From positions 310,001 to 374,000 of the forward strand of contig NZ_LT990039.1 in the NCBI RefSeq assembly GCF_900312975.1: 64,000 bases of DNA, given 5' to 3'. The notes beneath the pieces are model-generated. The model worked only from the letters and a program-made list of their open reading frames with translations, had not been told where the DNA came from and did not search any database. Within the stretch, counting starts at the first letter, position 1. The number at the start of each line of letters is the position of its first letter. Shown piece by piece: positions 18,011-26,616 of this stretch. The translations under genes were made by a program, and so were the position numbers. The DNA is from Massilistercora timonensis (GTDB lineage Bacteria > Bacillota > Clostridia > Lachnospirales > Lachnospiraceae).

Positions 18011-19214
18011 GATGCTCCTCCTTCTTCTCCAGGACTTCCGCCCGGATACTGCCGTCTGTCACGCAGACCTCCAGCACGTCTCCCTGCCGGGTCTCATGAA
18101 TGCTTCTCAGCGCCTTCCCGTCTTGCGTCCGGACATAGGCGTATCCCTGGTTCAGTTTCTCCAGCGGGGACAGCGCCTTCATCCGCTCTACATACAGTTC
18201 CATCCGGTGGCGTGTCACAAGAAGCGTCCTGCGCGCCCTGGTCCTCATCTGATCCTCCAGATCCATCAGCCGCTGCCGGTAGTCCGCGATCCGCGTTCTG
18301 GGATGGAGGTGCTCCAGCCGGATGGCCTCTGCCTTAAGCCGGCTCCTCCACAGTTCCACCTTCTGCCTGAGGATCCGCCTCATCCTTCCTTCCAGCTCCC
18401 GCATCCGCTCCATGGTCATTCCAAGATCATAGACCGCAAGCTCCGCCGCCGCAGAAGGGGTAGGCGCCCGCAGATCCGCCACAAAGTCCGAGATAGTAGT
18501 GTCCGTCTCATGGCCCACCGCCGAGATTACCGGCGTAGGACAGTTAAAGATGGCCCGGGCCACCTCTTCCTCATTGAACACCCACAGATCTTCCATGGAT
18601 CCGCCGCCTCTTCCCACAATGATCACGTCCACACCCAGCCGGTCCAGCATGGCGATGCCCCGGACGATGCTTTCTTTGGCCCCTTCGCCCTGCACCTGGG
18701 CCGGATACAGGATCAGCTGCACATATGGATTCCTCCGCCGGGAGATATTGATAATGTCCCGGACCGCCGCCCCGGTGGGTGCGGTCACCACGCCGATCCT
18801 GGAGGCATAGGCCGGTATTGGTTTCTTATATTCAGGAGCGAACATCCCCATCTCTTCCAGTTCCCGCTTCAGCGCCTGGAACCGCTCGAAAAGGACCCCT
18901 TCCCCGTCAAGGCGGATCTCTCTTGCGTAGAGCTGATAGGAACCACTCCTCTCATAGACGTTCACTCCGCCGAACACGATCACCTGCTGCCCTTCCTGCA
19001 TACGAAAAGAGAGTCCGCCGCGCTGCCCGGCGAACATGACACAGGCAATCGTTCCAGACTCATCTTTCAGTGAGAAATATATATGGCCCGAGGTGTGATA
19101 CTTACAGTTGGACACCTCGCCCTTGACATAGATCCGGCCAAGCATATAGTCCTGCGTGAACATATTCTTGATGTAGGCATTGACCTGCTTTACCGTATAG
19201 ACATTCTGCGCCAT
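18003..19214 (-). CDS. xseA: Exodeoxyribonuclease VII large subunit
   Basis: A 403-residue catalytic subunit. The N-terminal OB-fold (about 1-100) includes YVKGEVSNCKYHTSGHIYFSLKDE. The catalytic domain has VIIVGRGGGSMEDLW and AVGHETDTTISDFVADLRAPTP; helical segments and the C-terminal LSPLEKLNQGYA follow. It degrades single-stranded DNA to oligonucleotides from either end. It lies 14 bp after nusB. Confidence 0.97.
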   Translation of the reverse strand: MAQNVYTVKQVNAYIKNMFTQDYMLGRIYVKGEVSNCKYHTSGHIYFSLKDESGTIACVMFAGQRGGLSFRMQEGQQVIVFGGVNVYERSGSYQLYAREIRLDGEGVLFERFQALKRELEEMGMFAPEYKKPIPAYASRIGVVTAPTGAAVRDIINISRRRNPYVQLILYPAQVQGEGAKESIVRGIAMLDRLGVDVIIVGRGGGSMEDLWVFNEEEVARAIFNCPTPVISAVGHETDTTISDFVADLRAPTPSAAAELAVYDLGMTMERMRELEGRMRRILRQKVELWRSRLKAEAIRLEHLHPRTRIADYRQRLMDLEDQMRTRARRTLLVTRHRMELYVERMKALSPLEKLNQGYAYVRTQDGKALRSIHETRQGDVLEVCVTDGSIRAEVLEKKEEHRG

Positions 19215-19228
19215 GGTCCACCCCGAAT

Positions 19229-19627
19229 TTACTCCGTCAGTTTGGCCAGCACTCCGTTGACAAACGAAGGCCCGTCAGAACCACTGTATTTTTTCGCCAG
19301 CTCCACAGCCTCGTCGATGGCCACGCCCACCGGCACGTCCTCATCCCACTTCATCTCATAGACGGCCAGTCTTAAGATGGTAAGATCCACCTTGTTCATC
19401 CGGCTGGTCTTCCAGCCTTTGGTATGGGCGTTGATCAAAGCGTCGATCTCTTCTGTCTTCCCGGCGATCTTCTCTGCCTTTGTCTGAATGTATTCCAAGT
19501 CTTCTTCTCTGGCGTCTTCAAGCTGATCGAAATAAAGCCGCATCTGCTCAGGCATCTCCGTCTCTTCGTTAAACTCCAGCCCGAAGATCATCTTGAAGAT
19601 ATGCTCTCTTAGTTCTGTCCGCTTCAC
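19229..19627 (-). CDS. nusB: Transcription antitermination factor NusB
   Basis: A 132-residue all-helical NusB, which binds boxA RNA with S10 to allow antitermination on rRNA operons. Family marks are the N-terminal RTELREHIFKMIFGLEF and the C-terminal VPVGVAIDEAVELAKKYSGSDGPSFVNGVL. Its start directly abuts the asp23 stop. Confidence 0.95.
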   Translation of the reverse strand: MKRTELREHIFKMIFGLEFNEETEMPEQMRLYFDQLEDAREEDLEYIQTKAEKIAGKTEEIDALINAHTKGWKTSRMNKVDLTILRLAVYEMKWDEDVPVGVAIDEAVELAKKYSGSDGPSFVNGVLAKLTE

Positions 19628-20011
19628 TTATGCTTCCTCCGGCACGTCCACTCCGGCAACGCGGATATTTACATCAGCCACTTCCAGGCCGGTCATGTTC
19701 TCAATGGCCGCCTTCACCTTCTCCTGCACCTGGCTGGTGATGTCCTTGATCTGGTAGCCGTACTTCAGGTTCAGCGCCAGAGATACGGTCACGATCCCCT
19801 CCAGTACATCCACTTTGACGCCCTTGGACAGGGACTTCATCCCCAGCTTGCTGATCAGTTCACGGGTGGCGTTCCCCGCCATGGAAGCTACACCTTCTAC
19901 CTCCATCGCGGCAAGGCCTGCGATGATGGCCACCACTTCGTCCGCGATCTTAACCTCTCCAAGATTCTCGTCCGTCTTTATCGTATATGCGTTTCTTTCT
20001 TCTTTTCCCAT
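19628..20011 (-). CDS. Asp23/Gls24-family protein (YqhY type)
   Basis: A 127-residue protein with the Asp23/Gls24 core (GEVKIADEVVAIIAGLAAMEVEGV, then GVKVDVLEGIVTVSLALNLKYGY). No membrane segment is seen. In Bacillus the equivalent yqhY sits beside acetyl-CoA carboxylase genes and nusB; here accB/accC are absent. Its biochemical role is unclear. It is the first gene of the ten-gene operon that ends with recN. Confidence 0.88.
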   Translation of the reverse strand: MGKEERNAYTIKTDENLGEVKIADEVVAIIAGLAAMEVEGVASMAGNATRELISKLGMKSLSKGVKVDVLEGIVTVSLALNLKYGYQIKDITSQVQEKVKAAIENMTGLEVADVNIRVAGVDVPEEA

Positions 20012-20047
20012 TGCGGTAACCTCCTGTCTGGTTTTACACTTCTTGTA

Positions 20048-20076
20048 ATTATATCAAATTTGCCCTGTGTTTACAA
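20048..20076 (-). promoter_or_regulatory. Promoter of the asp23-nusB-...-recN operon
   Basis: TTGTAA (20071-20076) and TATAAT (20048-20053), 17 bp apart on the minus strand. The ten genes downstream have gaps of at most 14 bp and end at the recN terminator. Confidence 0.7.
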
Positions 20077-20077
20077 G

Positions 20078-21679
20078 CTATCTGCCGAATTCTTCCAGTA
20101 ACAGCCCATCATTACGCTCCTGGGTCATCCGGATGCTCCACTCGTTGACAAACAGAAGAAGGGGACGCCCTTTCAGATCCTTTACCTTCTTCATATCCGA
20201 AGTGCCGGTAAGCCTGTCCATATCGATCTCCTCGTTGCCGATCCACCGGATGTACTCATAGGGCAGATTATCCAGCCGGATCTCCACTTTATATTCATTT
20301 TCCAGCCGGTACTTCAGCACATCAAACTGGAGCACTCCCACAACGCCCACAATGATCTCTTCCATACCGGTATTGTATTCCTGGAAGATCTGGATGGCGC
20401 CCTCCTGGGCGATCTGGCTGATGCCCTTGATGAACTGCTTCCGCTTCATGGTATCCACCTGCCGGACTCTGGCGAAATGCTCCGGCGCAAAGGTAGGGAT
20501 CCCCTCATAGGCAAACCGGTCCCCGCTGGCGGTCAGCGTATCTCCGATGGAGAAGATTCCCGGATCAAACACCCCGATAATGTCCCCGGCGCAGGCCCGC
20601 TCCACCAGCTTCCGCTCGCTGGCCATCAGCTGCTGTGGCTGGGAAAGGCGCACCTTCTTGCCTCCCTGCATGTGCCATACATCCATACCTGCCTCGAACT
20701 CGCCGGAGCAGATGCGCATAAAGGCGATCCGGTCCCGGTGGGCCTTGTTCATATTGGCCTGGATCTTGAAGACAAAAGCGGAGAAATCCGGTTCTTCCAT
20801 AGGATCGATAAGCCCCTTGTCCGACATCCGGGGAAGGGGGGATGTGGTCATCTTAAGGAAATGCTGCAGAAAGGTCTCCACACCGAAATTGGTAAGCGCC
20901 GACCCAAAGAAGACCGGAGACAGCTTTCCCTTGCTTACCAGTTCCTGATCAAAGGCTGCCCCTGCCCCGTCCTGCAGTTCGATCTCCTCCTCCAGCTGGA
21001 CTCTCTGGGAATCAGTGATGAGCCAGGAGATCTCCGGATCATTGATGTCTACTTTCTTCACTTCTCCCTGGGTAGTTCCCTTGTGGGTATCGGAGAAGAT
21101 CTCCACCTGCCTGGTCTCCCGGTCGTACACGCCCCGGAACTCTTTGCCCGAGCCGATGGGCCAGTTGATGGGGCAGGTGGCGATCCCCAGTTCTGTCTCA
21201 ATATCATCCAGAAGCTCAAAGGTATCCATAGCCTCCCGATCCATCTTGTTGATGAAAGTGAAAATGGGAATGTGGCGCATGGTACATACTTTGAATAATT
21301 TGCGGGTCTGGGCCTCCACGCCCTTGGAGGCGTCAATGACCATCACCGCCGAATCCGCCGCCATCAGCGTCCGGTAAGTATCCTCGGAAAAATCCTGATG
21401 TCCCGGAGTGTCCAGGATATTGATGCAGTATCCCCCGTAGTTAAACTGGAGCACGGAAGAAGTAACCGAGATCCCTCGTTCCTTCTCGATCTCCATCCAG
21501 TCCGACACCGCGTGGCGGGCGGTCGCCTTGCCCTTCACGCTTCCCGCCTGGTTAATGGCGCCGCCGTACAGCAGAAACTTCTCCGTCAGCGTGGTTTTTC
21601 CCGCATCCGGATGGGAAATGATGGCAAAGGTCCGCCGTTTTTCAATCTGGTTTTTCAGTTCGCTTTTTATCTGATCCAT
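20078..21679 (-). CDS. prfC: Peptide chain release factor 3
   Basis: A 533-residue translational GTPase that recycles RF1/RF2 after termination. The G domain has P-loop HPDAGKTTLTEK (about 24-35), DTPGHQDFSEDTYRTL (G3) and FINKMDRE (G4), followed by domain II and a C-terminal domain typical of RF3. It is inserted between asp23 and spoIIIAH, with its own promoter. Confidence 0.96.
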   Translation of the reverse strand: MDQIKSELKNQIEKRRTFAIISHPDAGKTTLTEKFLLYGGAINQAGSVKGKATARHAVSDWMEIEKERGISVTSSVLQFNYGGYCINILDTPGHQDFSEDTYRTLMAADSAVMVIDASKGVEAQTRKLFKVCTMRHIPIFTFINKMDREAMDTFELLDDIETELGIATCPINWPIGSGKEFRGVYDRETRQVEIFSDTHKGTTQGEVKKVDINDPEISWLITDSQRVQLEEEIELQDGAGAAFDQELVSKGKLSPVFFGSALTNFGVETFLQHFLKMTTSPLPRMSDKGLIDPMEEPDFSAFVFKIQANMNKAHRDRIAFMRICSGEFEAGMDVWHMQGGKKVRLSQPQQLMASERKLVERACAGDIIGVFDPGIFSIGDTLTASGDRFAYEGIPTFAPEHFARVRQVDTMKRKQFIKGISQIAQEGAIQIFQEYNTGMEEIIVGVVGVLQFDVLKYRLENEYKVEIRLDNLPYEYIRWIGNEEIDMDRLTGTSDMKKVKDLKGRPLLLFVNEWSIRMTQERNDGLLLEEFGR

Positions 21680-21728
21680 AACCGTACACTCCTACCCATA
21701 TGATATCCATTCTAAACGCACTTTAAAC

Positions 21729-21757
21729 AGTATAGCACAAGCGCCTTTGTTCCTCAA
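21729..21757 (-). promoter_or_regulatory. Promoter of prfC
   Basis: TTGAGG (21752-21757) and TATACT (21729-21734), 17 bp apart, in the short gap after spoIIIAH. Confidence 0.65.
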
Positions 21758-21763
21758 CCAAAA

Positions 21764-22405
21764 CTATTTCCCTTCTTCTCCCTGTGCGTTCACCGGCGTG
21801 ATCACCACATTCTCCGCCGCCACCCCGGTTTTGCGGGTCACGATATCCTCGATCTGGGCCCGGTTGGCGTCGCTTAACTCCGCCGCGTTCACCACCACGT
21901 CCGCCGACTCATCTGTAAGGCTTACCACCGCCTCGCTGAAGCCTTTGGAGGCAAGCAGTGTCTCCGCCGCCGCTTCCTTCTCAGCGATCTCCGTCATGGC
22001 CACCATCTGGTTCACCGCCTCCTGCTTCTGCTCATCGCTTAAGTTCTCGTTGTCGATGATCTCCAGCAGAGACTCCTTGTTCTTCGCCCGCACCTGCTCC
22101 CGGGTCACCTTGGCTTCCGCCACCACTCCGCTTACTTCTCCGCCGGTCAGCACCGCCTCGCCAGGCGTCCCCTCTACGCTCCCGTCTTCCGCCTCGGAAT
22201 CCTGGCTCTCAATATCCCCGGAAGCGCTTGCCAGATCTTCCTCGGAAATATCCAGAAGCTCCTGGCTTGCCAGGTCCGCGTTCGCCTCCTGGGCGTTTTC
22301 CTCCCCGGAAAACAGTCTCCCGGAATAATTCAGGTATCCCGCCGCCGCGATCATAACCGCCAGCGCCGCAATGATGATCTGATTCTTCTTAAATATCCGT
22401 TTCAC
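21764..22405 (-). CDS. spoIIIAH: Stage III sporulation protein AH
   Basis: A 213-residue protein with one N-terminal membrane segment (IIIAALAVMIAAAGYLNYSG, about 9-28), an acidic linker, and a C-terminal YscJ/FliF-like ring-building domain (about 100-210). SpoIIIAH sits in the mother-cell membrane and binds forespore SpoIIQ across the intermembrane space to form the feeding-tube channel. It is the last gene of the spoIIIA operon, 27 bp after spoIIIAG. Confidence 0.93.
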   Translation of the reverse strand: MKRIFKKNQIIIAALAVMIAAAGYLNYSGRLFSGEENAQEANADLASQELLDISEEDLASASGDIESQDSEAEDGSVEGTPGEAVLTGGEVSGVVAEAKVTREQVRAKNKESLLEIIDNENLSDEQKQEAVNQMVAMTEIAEKEAAAETLLASKGFSEAVVSLTDESADVVVNAAELSDANRAQIEDIVTRKTGVAAENVVITPVNAQGEEGK

Positions 22406-22432
22406 TCGTTCTCTTCCCTCCTGGCCATAGAT

Positions 22433-22999
22433 TTATTGCTTCTTCATTATCCTAATCTTATGCGTGTCTATCCCGAATAATGCCTGCACCGCCTGGGTAA
22501 TCTTCTGTTCTACCACCGGATTGTCCCCGCCCTGGGCCAGAATCACCACCCCTTCCACTTCCGGCGCCATCTCCTTGCTCACATAGGGCTGCTGCCCCTG
22601 TCCCTCTGACTCTGCGTAAACAGCGGTCTGGGCGCTGGTGGCGCTTCCGGTGGTCCGACTCCCGCCCTGGCCGTCAGATTCTGTCACCGTCTCAGATTCT
22701 TTCTCCAGATCCTTTTCCACCACCTTCTCCCCGGAGGAAGCTAAAGTGACCATGGCCGTCACATCCCCGGCTCCCGCCATCTGAGAGAGCACTTCCTCCA
22801 GACGCCCCTCCAGATATCCAGCATAATCTCTGTCCCCGGAAGAAGAGATCTGCGCACGTTCTGTCCCCTGCCCTTCTTCCTGCTCCGCCGGCTCCCGGGC
22901 CGGCAGCGCGATGACCAGCAAAAGGACACCTGCCAGGAACAGGATCAGGATCTGATCTTTCTTCCACTTCTTCTGCCTCAGTTTCTTAATGATCTCCAA
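22433..22999 (-). CDS. spoIIIAG: Stage III sporulation protein AG
   Basis: I place the start at TTG 22997-22999 (LEIIKKLRQKKW, 188 residues): GGAGGAG lies 7 nt upstream and the codon overlaps the end of spoIIIAF. A farther upstream frame runs inside spoIIIAF. It has one membrane segment (ILILFLAGVLLLVIAL) and an extracytoplasmic domain carrying the ring-building fold; SpoIIIAG oligomerises into a large ring in the feeding-tube complex. Confidence 0.9.
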   Translation of the reverse strand: MEIIKKLRQKKWKKDQILILFLAGVLLLVIALPAREPAEQEEGQGTERAQISSSGDRDYAGYLEGRLEEVLSQMAGAGDVTAMVTLASSGEKVVEKDLEKESETVTESDGQGGSRTTGSATSAQTAVYAESEGQGQQPYVSKEMAPEVEGVVILAQGGDNPVVEQKITQAVQALFGIDTHKIRIMKKQ

Positions 23000-23252
23000 T
23001 CTGAATCTCCTCCACTCCCTCGATCTCTTCCAACTGTTCCAGCCAGGAATCGTCCCGGTATGCATCCCGCAGCTCCTCTTCCATCTGGAACAGCTTAAGC
23101 ACCGGCGCCAGAACTAAAAGGATCAGCACCAGCCCGGTAAAAAACCGGATATATTTCTGATAGCCGGACCGGGGCAGCACATGGAGGAGCGCCGTCACCA
23201 GCACCAGATAGAAGGCCACATTGCGGATCCATTCATACAGATAGGCAAACAT
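22986..23252 (-). CDS. spoIIIAF: Stage III sporulation protein AF, short form
   Basis: An 88-residue protein with two membrane segments (about 8-26 and 35-55, YIRFFTGLVLILLVLAPVLKLF) and a short acidic tail. Position between AE and AG identifies it. The B. subtilis protein is about 206 residues and ends in a soluble ring-building-like domain, which is missing here. The stop is clean and overlaps the spoIIIAG start, so this looks like a genuine short form, not a damaged gene. Confidence 0.85.
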   Translation of the reverse strand: MFAYLYEWIRNVAFYLVLVTALLHVLPRSGYQKYIRFFTGLVLILLVLAPVLKLFQMEEELRDAYRDDSWLEQLEEIEGVEEIQIGDH

Positions 23253-23271
23253 CTTTTCTCCTCTCCTTTCC

Positions 23272-24414
23272 TCACAGACTGGTCAGGGCTGCCGCCACCA
23301 CGATGGTCAGAAGGAACAAAAGCCCGGTGGTGAACACCACTCGCATCAAAAGCCGGCACCCGTCGCCCACACTCTCGATGCACCCTGCCACCCGCTGGTC
23401 TGACACCGGCTGGATCAGGGCCGCCGCCAGTTTATAGAGAAGGGCGATACAGCCGATCTGGACAAGGGGTACCATGCAGAGAGCCACACAGATCACCGCC
23501 CCGGTCACCCCGATGCCGTTTTTCACCAGCACCGCTGTCCCAAGGGCCACCTCCGTGACTCCGCCGATGGCGTCCCCCACCCCCGGGATTGCTTCCACCC
23601 CGCGGGTCAGGGCGCTTCGTTTTACCGAGTCCACCGCCGGGCTTATCAGACCCTGGATCACGTTGAGCCCCACCACACAGGCCAGCACCGTCTTCAAGGC
23701 CCAGGACACTCCCATGTGCAGGACCCCTGCCAGCTTGCTTAAATAATCCTCCCGGGAGAGGAAGTTCAGCACCTGGACGATGAAGTAGATGTGGATCACC
23801 GGCAGCAGGAATCCTGCGATCACCATCTGCGCCAGGTAGATCAGGAAAAGCACCAGGTTGTAGAAAGCCACCGCCGTCACACTTCCCTTGGCCACTGCCA
23901 CCGCCAGGAAATAAACCGGACAGAAGGCCCCCATAAATGTAGTCAGGGCTTCCACTCCTTCTCCCACCCAGTCCAACACCGCCTGAAAGGAATTGAGGCA
24001 TAAAGCGACCAGAAGAAGGTAAAGGAGATAGAAGCTGATCTCCGAGATCTGCCGGCTCTGGAACACTCCGGAGAAGTTGGAAAATACAGCGGCAATGACA
24101 GCGATCAGAAGAATGTGTCCCAGATTCTCCCGGCAGCTTCCCAGGGCGTAAAAAAACTGGTCATACACCAGCCGGTTGAGAAGGCCGGCAGAGACAGCCA
24201 CGTCCCCCGACAGCACCTCCCCAAGCGTCTCCCCGAAATCCAGCCGCTCCTCCGGGAACAATTCCTCCAAAGCCTCGTCGATCTCGTCATAATCATATTG
24301 TTCCAGCTGCTCCTCTTCCAGTTCCTCCGGCTCCATGGCCCGGGCGGACGCCCCCCGGCACAAAAAGGCCACAAGAAGCGCAAGAAGCAATAACCAGAGC
24401 CTCCTCCCCCTCAT
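23272..24414 (-). CDS. spoIIIAE: Stage III sporulation protein AE
   Basis: A 380-residue polytopic membrane protein with an N-terminal signal-like segment (LWLLLLALLVAFLCRGASA), an acidic stretch, then about seven hydrophobic spans. It is the predicted membrane channel component of the SpoIIIA-SpoIIQ complex. Its ATG overlaps the end of spoIIIAD by 4 bp. Confidence 0.94.
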   Translation of the reverse strand: MRGRRLWLLLLALLVAFLCRGASARAMEPEELEEEQLEQYDYDEIDEALEELFPEERLDFGETLGEVLSGDVAVSAGLLNRLVYDQFFYALGSCRENLGHILLIAVIAAVFSNFSGVFQSRQISEISFYLLYLLLVALCLNSFQAVLDWVGEGVEALTTFMGAFCPVYFLAVAVAKGSVTAVAFYNLVLFLIYLAQMVIAGFLLPVIHIYFIVQVLNFLSREDYLSKLAGVLHMGVSWALKTVLACVVGLNVIQGLISPAVDSVKRSALTRGVEAIPGVGDAIGGVTEVALGTAVLVKNGIGVTGAVICVALCMVPLVQIGCIALLYKLAAALIQPVSDQRVAGCIESVGDGCRLLMRVVFTTGLLFLLTIVVAAALTSL

Positions 24415-24797
24415 GACAGAAACTCCCCGATGGCCTCCAGCAGGGCCAGAAGCACCGGCAGACTTAAGACCAGGATCGTAAGCTTCCCGAAGATCTCGAT
24501 CTGCTGGGCAATGGTCTGATATCCGGCATCCCTGCAGATCCCGGAAGAAAACTCCGCGATATAGGTGACCCCCAGCATCTTGATCAGCGTCCCCATATAG
24601 GCCCCGTCCAGACGGATATATCCGCCGATCCTTGCGATTGCTTCTGTGATCACCTGAAGCTGTCCCAGGATCCCCAGGAAGATCAGAATACTTAAGGCCA
24701 CACTGATGTAGATCCCGTATTCTGCTTTCCCTCCCTTGAACTGAACAGCCAGGAGAACACCGGCCACGCCAAGGATCCCTGCCTGTATGATACTCAT
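24411..24797 (-). CDS. spoIIIAD: Stage III sporulation protein AD
   Basis: The start is ATG 24795-24797 (MSIIQAGILG, 128 residues) behind a GGGGGCGG ribosome site; an upstream in-frame ATG at 24821 is less likely. It has three to four hydrophobic spans and a SpoIIIAC/AD-family fold. Membrane component of the feeding-tube complex. Confidence 0.92.
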   Translation of the reverse strand: MSIIQAGILGVAGVLLAVQFKGGKAEYGIYISVALSILIFLGILGQLQVITEAIARIGGYIRLDGAYMGTLIKMLGVTYIAEFSSGICRDAGYQTIAQQIEIFGKLTILVLSLPVLLALLEAIGEFLS

Positions 24798-24845
24798 ATC
24801 CTGTCCGCCCCCTTTTTCCATCGTTTCTCTTTACACCCGGTCCTT

Positions 24846-25040
24846 CTACAGGGAAAACAGGCTCTGGATCGCCTGGAACAAGTCATAGATATAGGGAACG
24901 ATCCAGAACAACACCAGTAAAAGCCCGGCAAGGCTTGTCAGAAATGCCTGCTCCTCCCGGCCGCTGTGTTTGAGCACCTGGCTCAGTACAGAGACCAGGA
25001 TCCCCACCGCCGCGATCTTAAATATCAGGTTTACACTCAT
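24846..25040 (-). CDS. spoIIIAC: Stage III sporulation protein AC
   Basis: A 64-residue protein with two membrane helices (IFKIAAVGILVSVLSQVLKH and FLTSLAGLLLVLFWIVPYIY), the standard SpoIIIAC length. It lies in order within the operon. Confidence 0.93.
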   Translation of the reverse strand: MSVNLIFKIAAVGILVSVLSQVLKHSGREEQAFLTSLAGLLLVLFWIVPYIYDLFQAIQSLFSL

Positions 25041-25052
25041 GAACGCCTCCTC

Positions 25053-25571
25053 TTACAACAGCAGGACTGCCACAAATATCCCGCCCATCACGCCAAGGCA
25101 CCGGCACAGCCTTACCCTGGTCCTCATCTCTTCTCTCGTTTCCTCCAGGGTTTTGGCCAGCTGCTCCAGATAGAGCTCCATGGTGCGAAGCTGCAGTTTC
25201 AGATCTGCGCTTCCAAGCTCCAGGCCCAGGCTTTTCAGCCGGTCCAGCTCTCTTGTCGGAAGACGGATGTCTTTAAGATGTCTCTTAATGCTTTCCTCCC
25301 AGATCCTGTGGAAACTCCCGCCTTTTCGCCGTTCCAGTTCCCGGCTCAGTTCCAGGAGCCAGCTTCTGTAAGGCTCTTCCTCCTGCGCACCGATCCGGGC
25401 GAAGATCTCTCCCAGATGGGACCTGGCATAACCCATCTCCCCCTGAAGGGAACAGATCACCCGCTGCAGGCCCAGCAGCCGGGTATATTGTTCCCGGACC
25501 TCTCCTGCCTTCACCTCCCCCATCAGCGCCGCCGCCCCTACTACCAGCGCCGCCCCGGCAAGCCGGATCAC
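25053..25571 (-). CDS. spoIIIAB: Stage III sporulation protein AB
   Basis: A 172-residue protein with a membrane segment at each end (2-19 and about 155-172) and a helical, charged middle resembling type II secretion GspF domains, as known for SpoIIIAB. It overlaps the spoIIIAA stop by 4 bp. Confidence 0.92.
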   Translation of the reverse strand: MIRLAGAALVVGAAALMGEVKAGEVREQYTRLLGLQRVICSLQGEMGYARSHLGEIFARIGAQEEEPYRSWLLELSRELERRKGGSFHRIWEESIKRHLKDIRLPTRELDRLKSLGLELGSADLKLQLRTMELYLEQLAKTLEETREEMRTRVRLCRCLGVMGGIFVAVLLL

Positions 25572-26509
25572 GGCAGGCTCCCTTCCGCGTAGAGAAGGGT
25601 GCCCCGGGCGTCGTAGACCCCCTTCACCTCCCCCACCCGCGTCTTACGGCCAAGGACGATGTACCGCTCAAACCGCTTCTTCGCGATCATCTCTCCAAAG
25701 AGGGGCTTCTTCTTCAACTCCTCCATGGATTCCCCGTGGACCGTCACCAGCATCTTGCAGCCACAGTGCATGGCATACTCAATGGCATGTACATCTTCCC
25801 CCGTGCCAATCTCGTCCACAGCGATCACCTGGGGGCCCATGGAACGGATCAGCATCAGCATTCCCTCCGCTTTCGGGCAGGCGTCCAGGATATCGGTGCG
25901 CATCCCCAGATGATTCTGAGCCACTCCCTGGTAGCAGCCGCCGATCTCAGAGCGTTCGTCCACCACCCCCACCGACATGCCTCTGACATATTGATTGCCC
26001 CCGGAGACCTGCCGCACAATATCTCTTAGAAGGGTGGTCTTGCCGCAGCGGGGCGGAGACACGATCAATGTGTGGAAAAGCCGCTTATTCGCCGTGATAT
26101 GGGGAAAGACCGGATCCGCGCACCCCAGCACTTCATGGGACAGACGAACGTTGACAGAGGAAATGTACCTCAGATTCTTCACTTTTCCTTCTTCCATGAT
26201 TGCCTGTCCTGCCATTCCGATCCTGTGCCCTCCTTCAATGGTAATAAATCCCTGCCGCATCTCTTCTTCGTATGCATACAGGGAATAATTGCTCACATAC
26301 TCCAGCATTTCCCGGATATCCTCCCGGGTTACCTGATAGGGCCTGCCCCGCTTCTGTCCCAGGATCCTCTCTTCTCCCCGGTAGATCAGGATCAGCGGCT
26401 GTCCTACTCTCAGGCGGATCTCCTGGAGAAGATCATAACGAAGTTCCTCGCTTTCCACCTGGCGCCGGACCGTCCCCGGCAGGACATTTAAGATCTGCTT
26501 CTCCTTCAT
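25568..26509 (-). CDS. spoIIIAA: Stage III sporulation protein AA (ATPase)
   Basis: A 313-residue secretion-type ATPase. Walker A SPPRCGKTTLLRDIV lies near 150-165 and Walker B MGPQVIAVDEIG near 225. SpoIIIAA is thought to power or gate the SpoIIIA channel after engulfment. It is first in the eight-gene operon and has a sigma-E-like promoter 24 bp upstream. Confidence 0.95.
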   Translation of the reverse strand: MKEKQILNVLPGTVRRQVESEELRYDLLQEIRLRVGQPLILIYRGEERILGQKRGRPYQVTREDIREMLEYVSNYSLYAYEEEMRQGFITIEGGHRIGMAGQAIMEEGKVKNLRYISSVNVRLSHEVLGCADPVFPHITANKRLFHTLIVSPPRCGKTTLLRDIVRQVSGGNQYVRGMSVGVVDERSEIGGCYQGVAQNHLGMRTDILDACPKAEGMLMLIRSMGPQVIAVDEIGTGEDVHAIEYAMHCGCKMLVTVHGESMEELKKKPLFGEMIAKKRFERYIVLGRKTRVGEVKGVYDARGTLLYAEGSLP

Positions 26510-26532
26510 CTTTGTCCACCTCTTTCTACATC

Positions 26533-26561
26533 AATATATGACGCGGGTTTTCATTTATGCC
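26533..26561 (-). promoter_or_regulatory. Sigma-E-like promoter of the spoIIIA operon
   Basis: Minus-strand GGCATAAA (26554-26561), a 13-bp spacer, then CATATATT (26533-26540). This fits the mother-cell sigma-E consensus (GKMATATT and CATACAMT). spoIIIA is a sigma-E operon in B. subtilis. Confidence 0.55.
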
Positions 26562-26576
26562 TGAATATGTTACAAT
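26548..26576 (+). promoter_or_regulatory. Promoter of the metallophosphoesterase gene
   Basis: TTTTCA (26548-26553) and TACAAT (26571-26576), 17 bp apart, plus strand. It overlaps the divergent sigma-E-like element. Confidence 0.45.
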
Positions 26577-26616
26577 CCCAGTGATCGATTTTTACGACTG
26601 ATAAAGGAGGTTCCAT

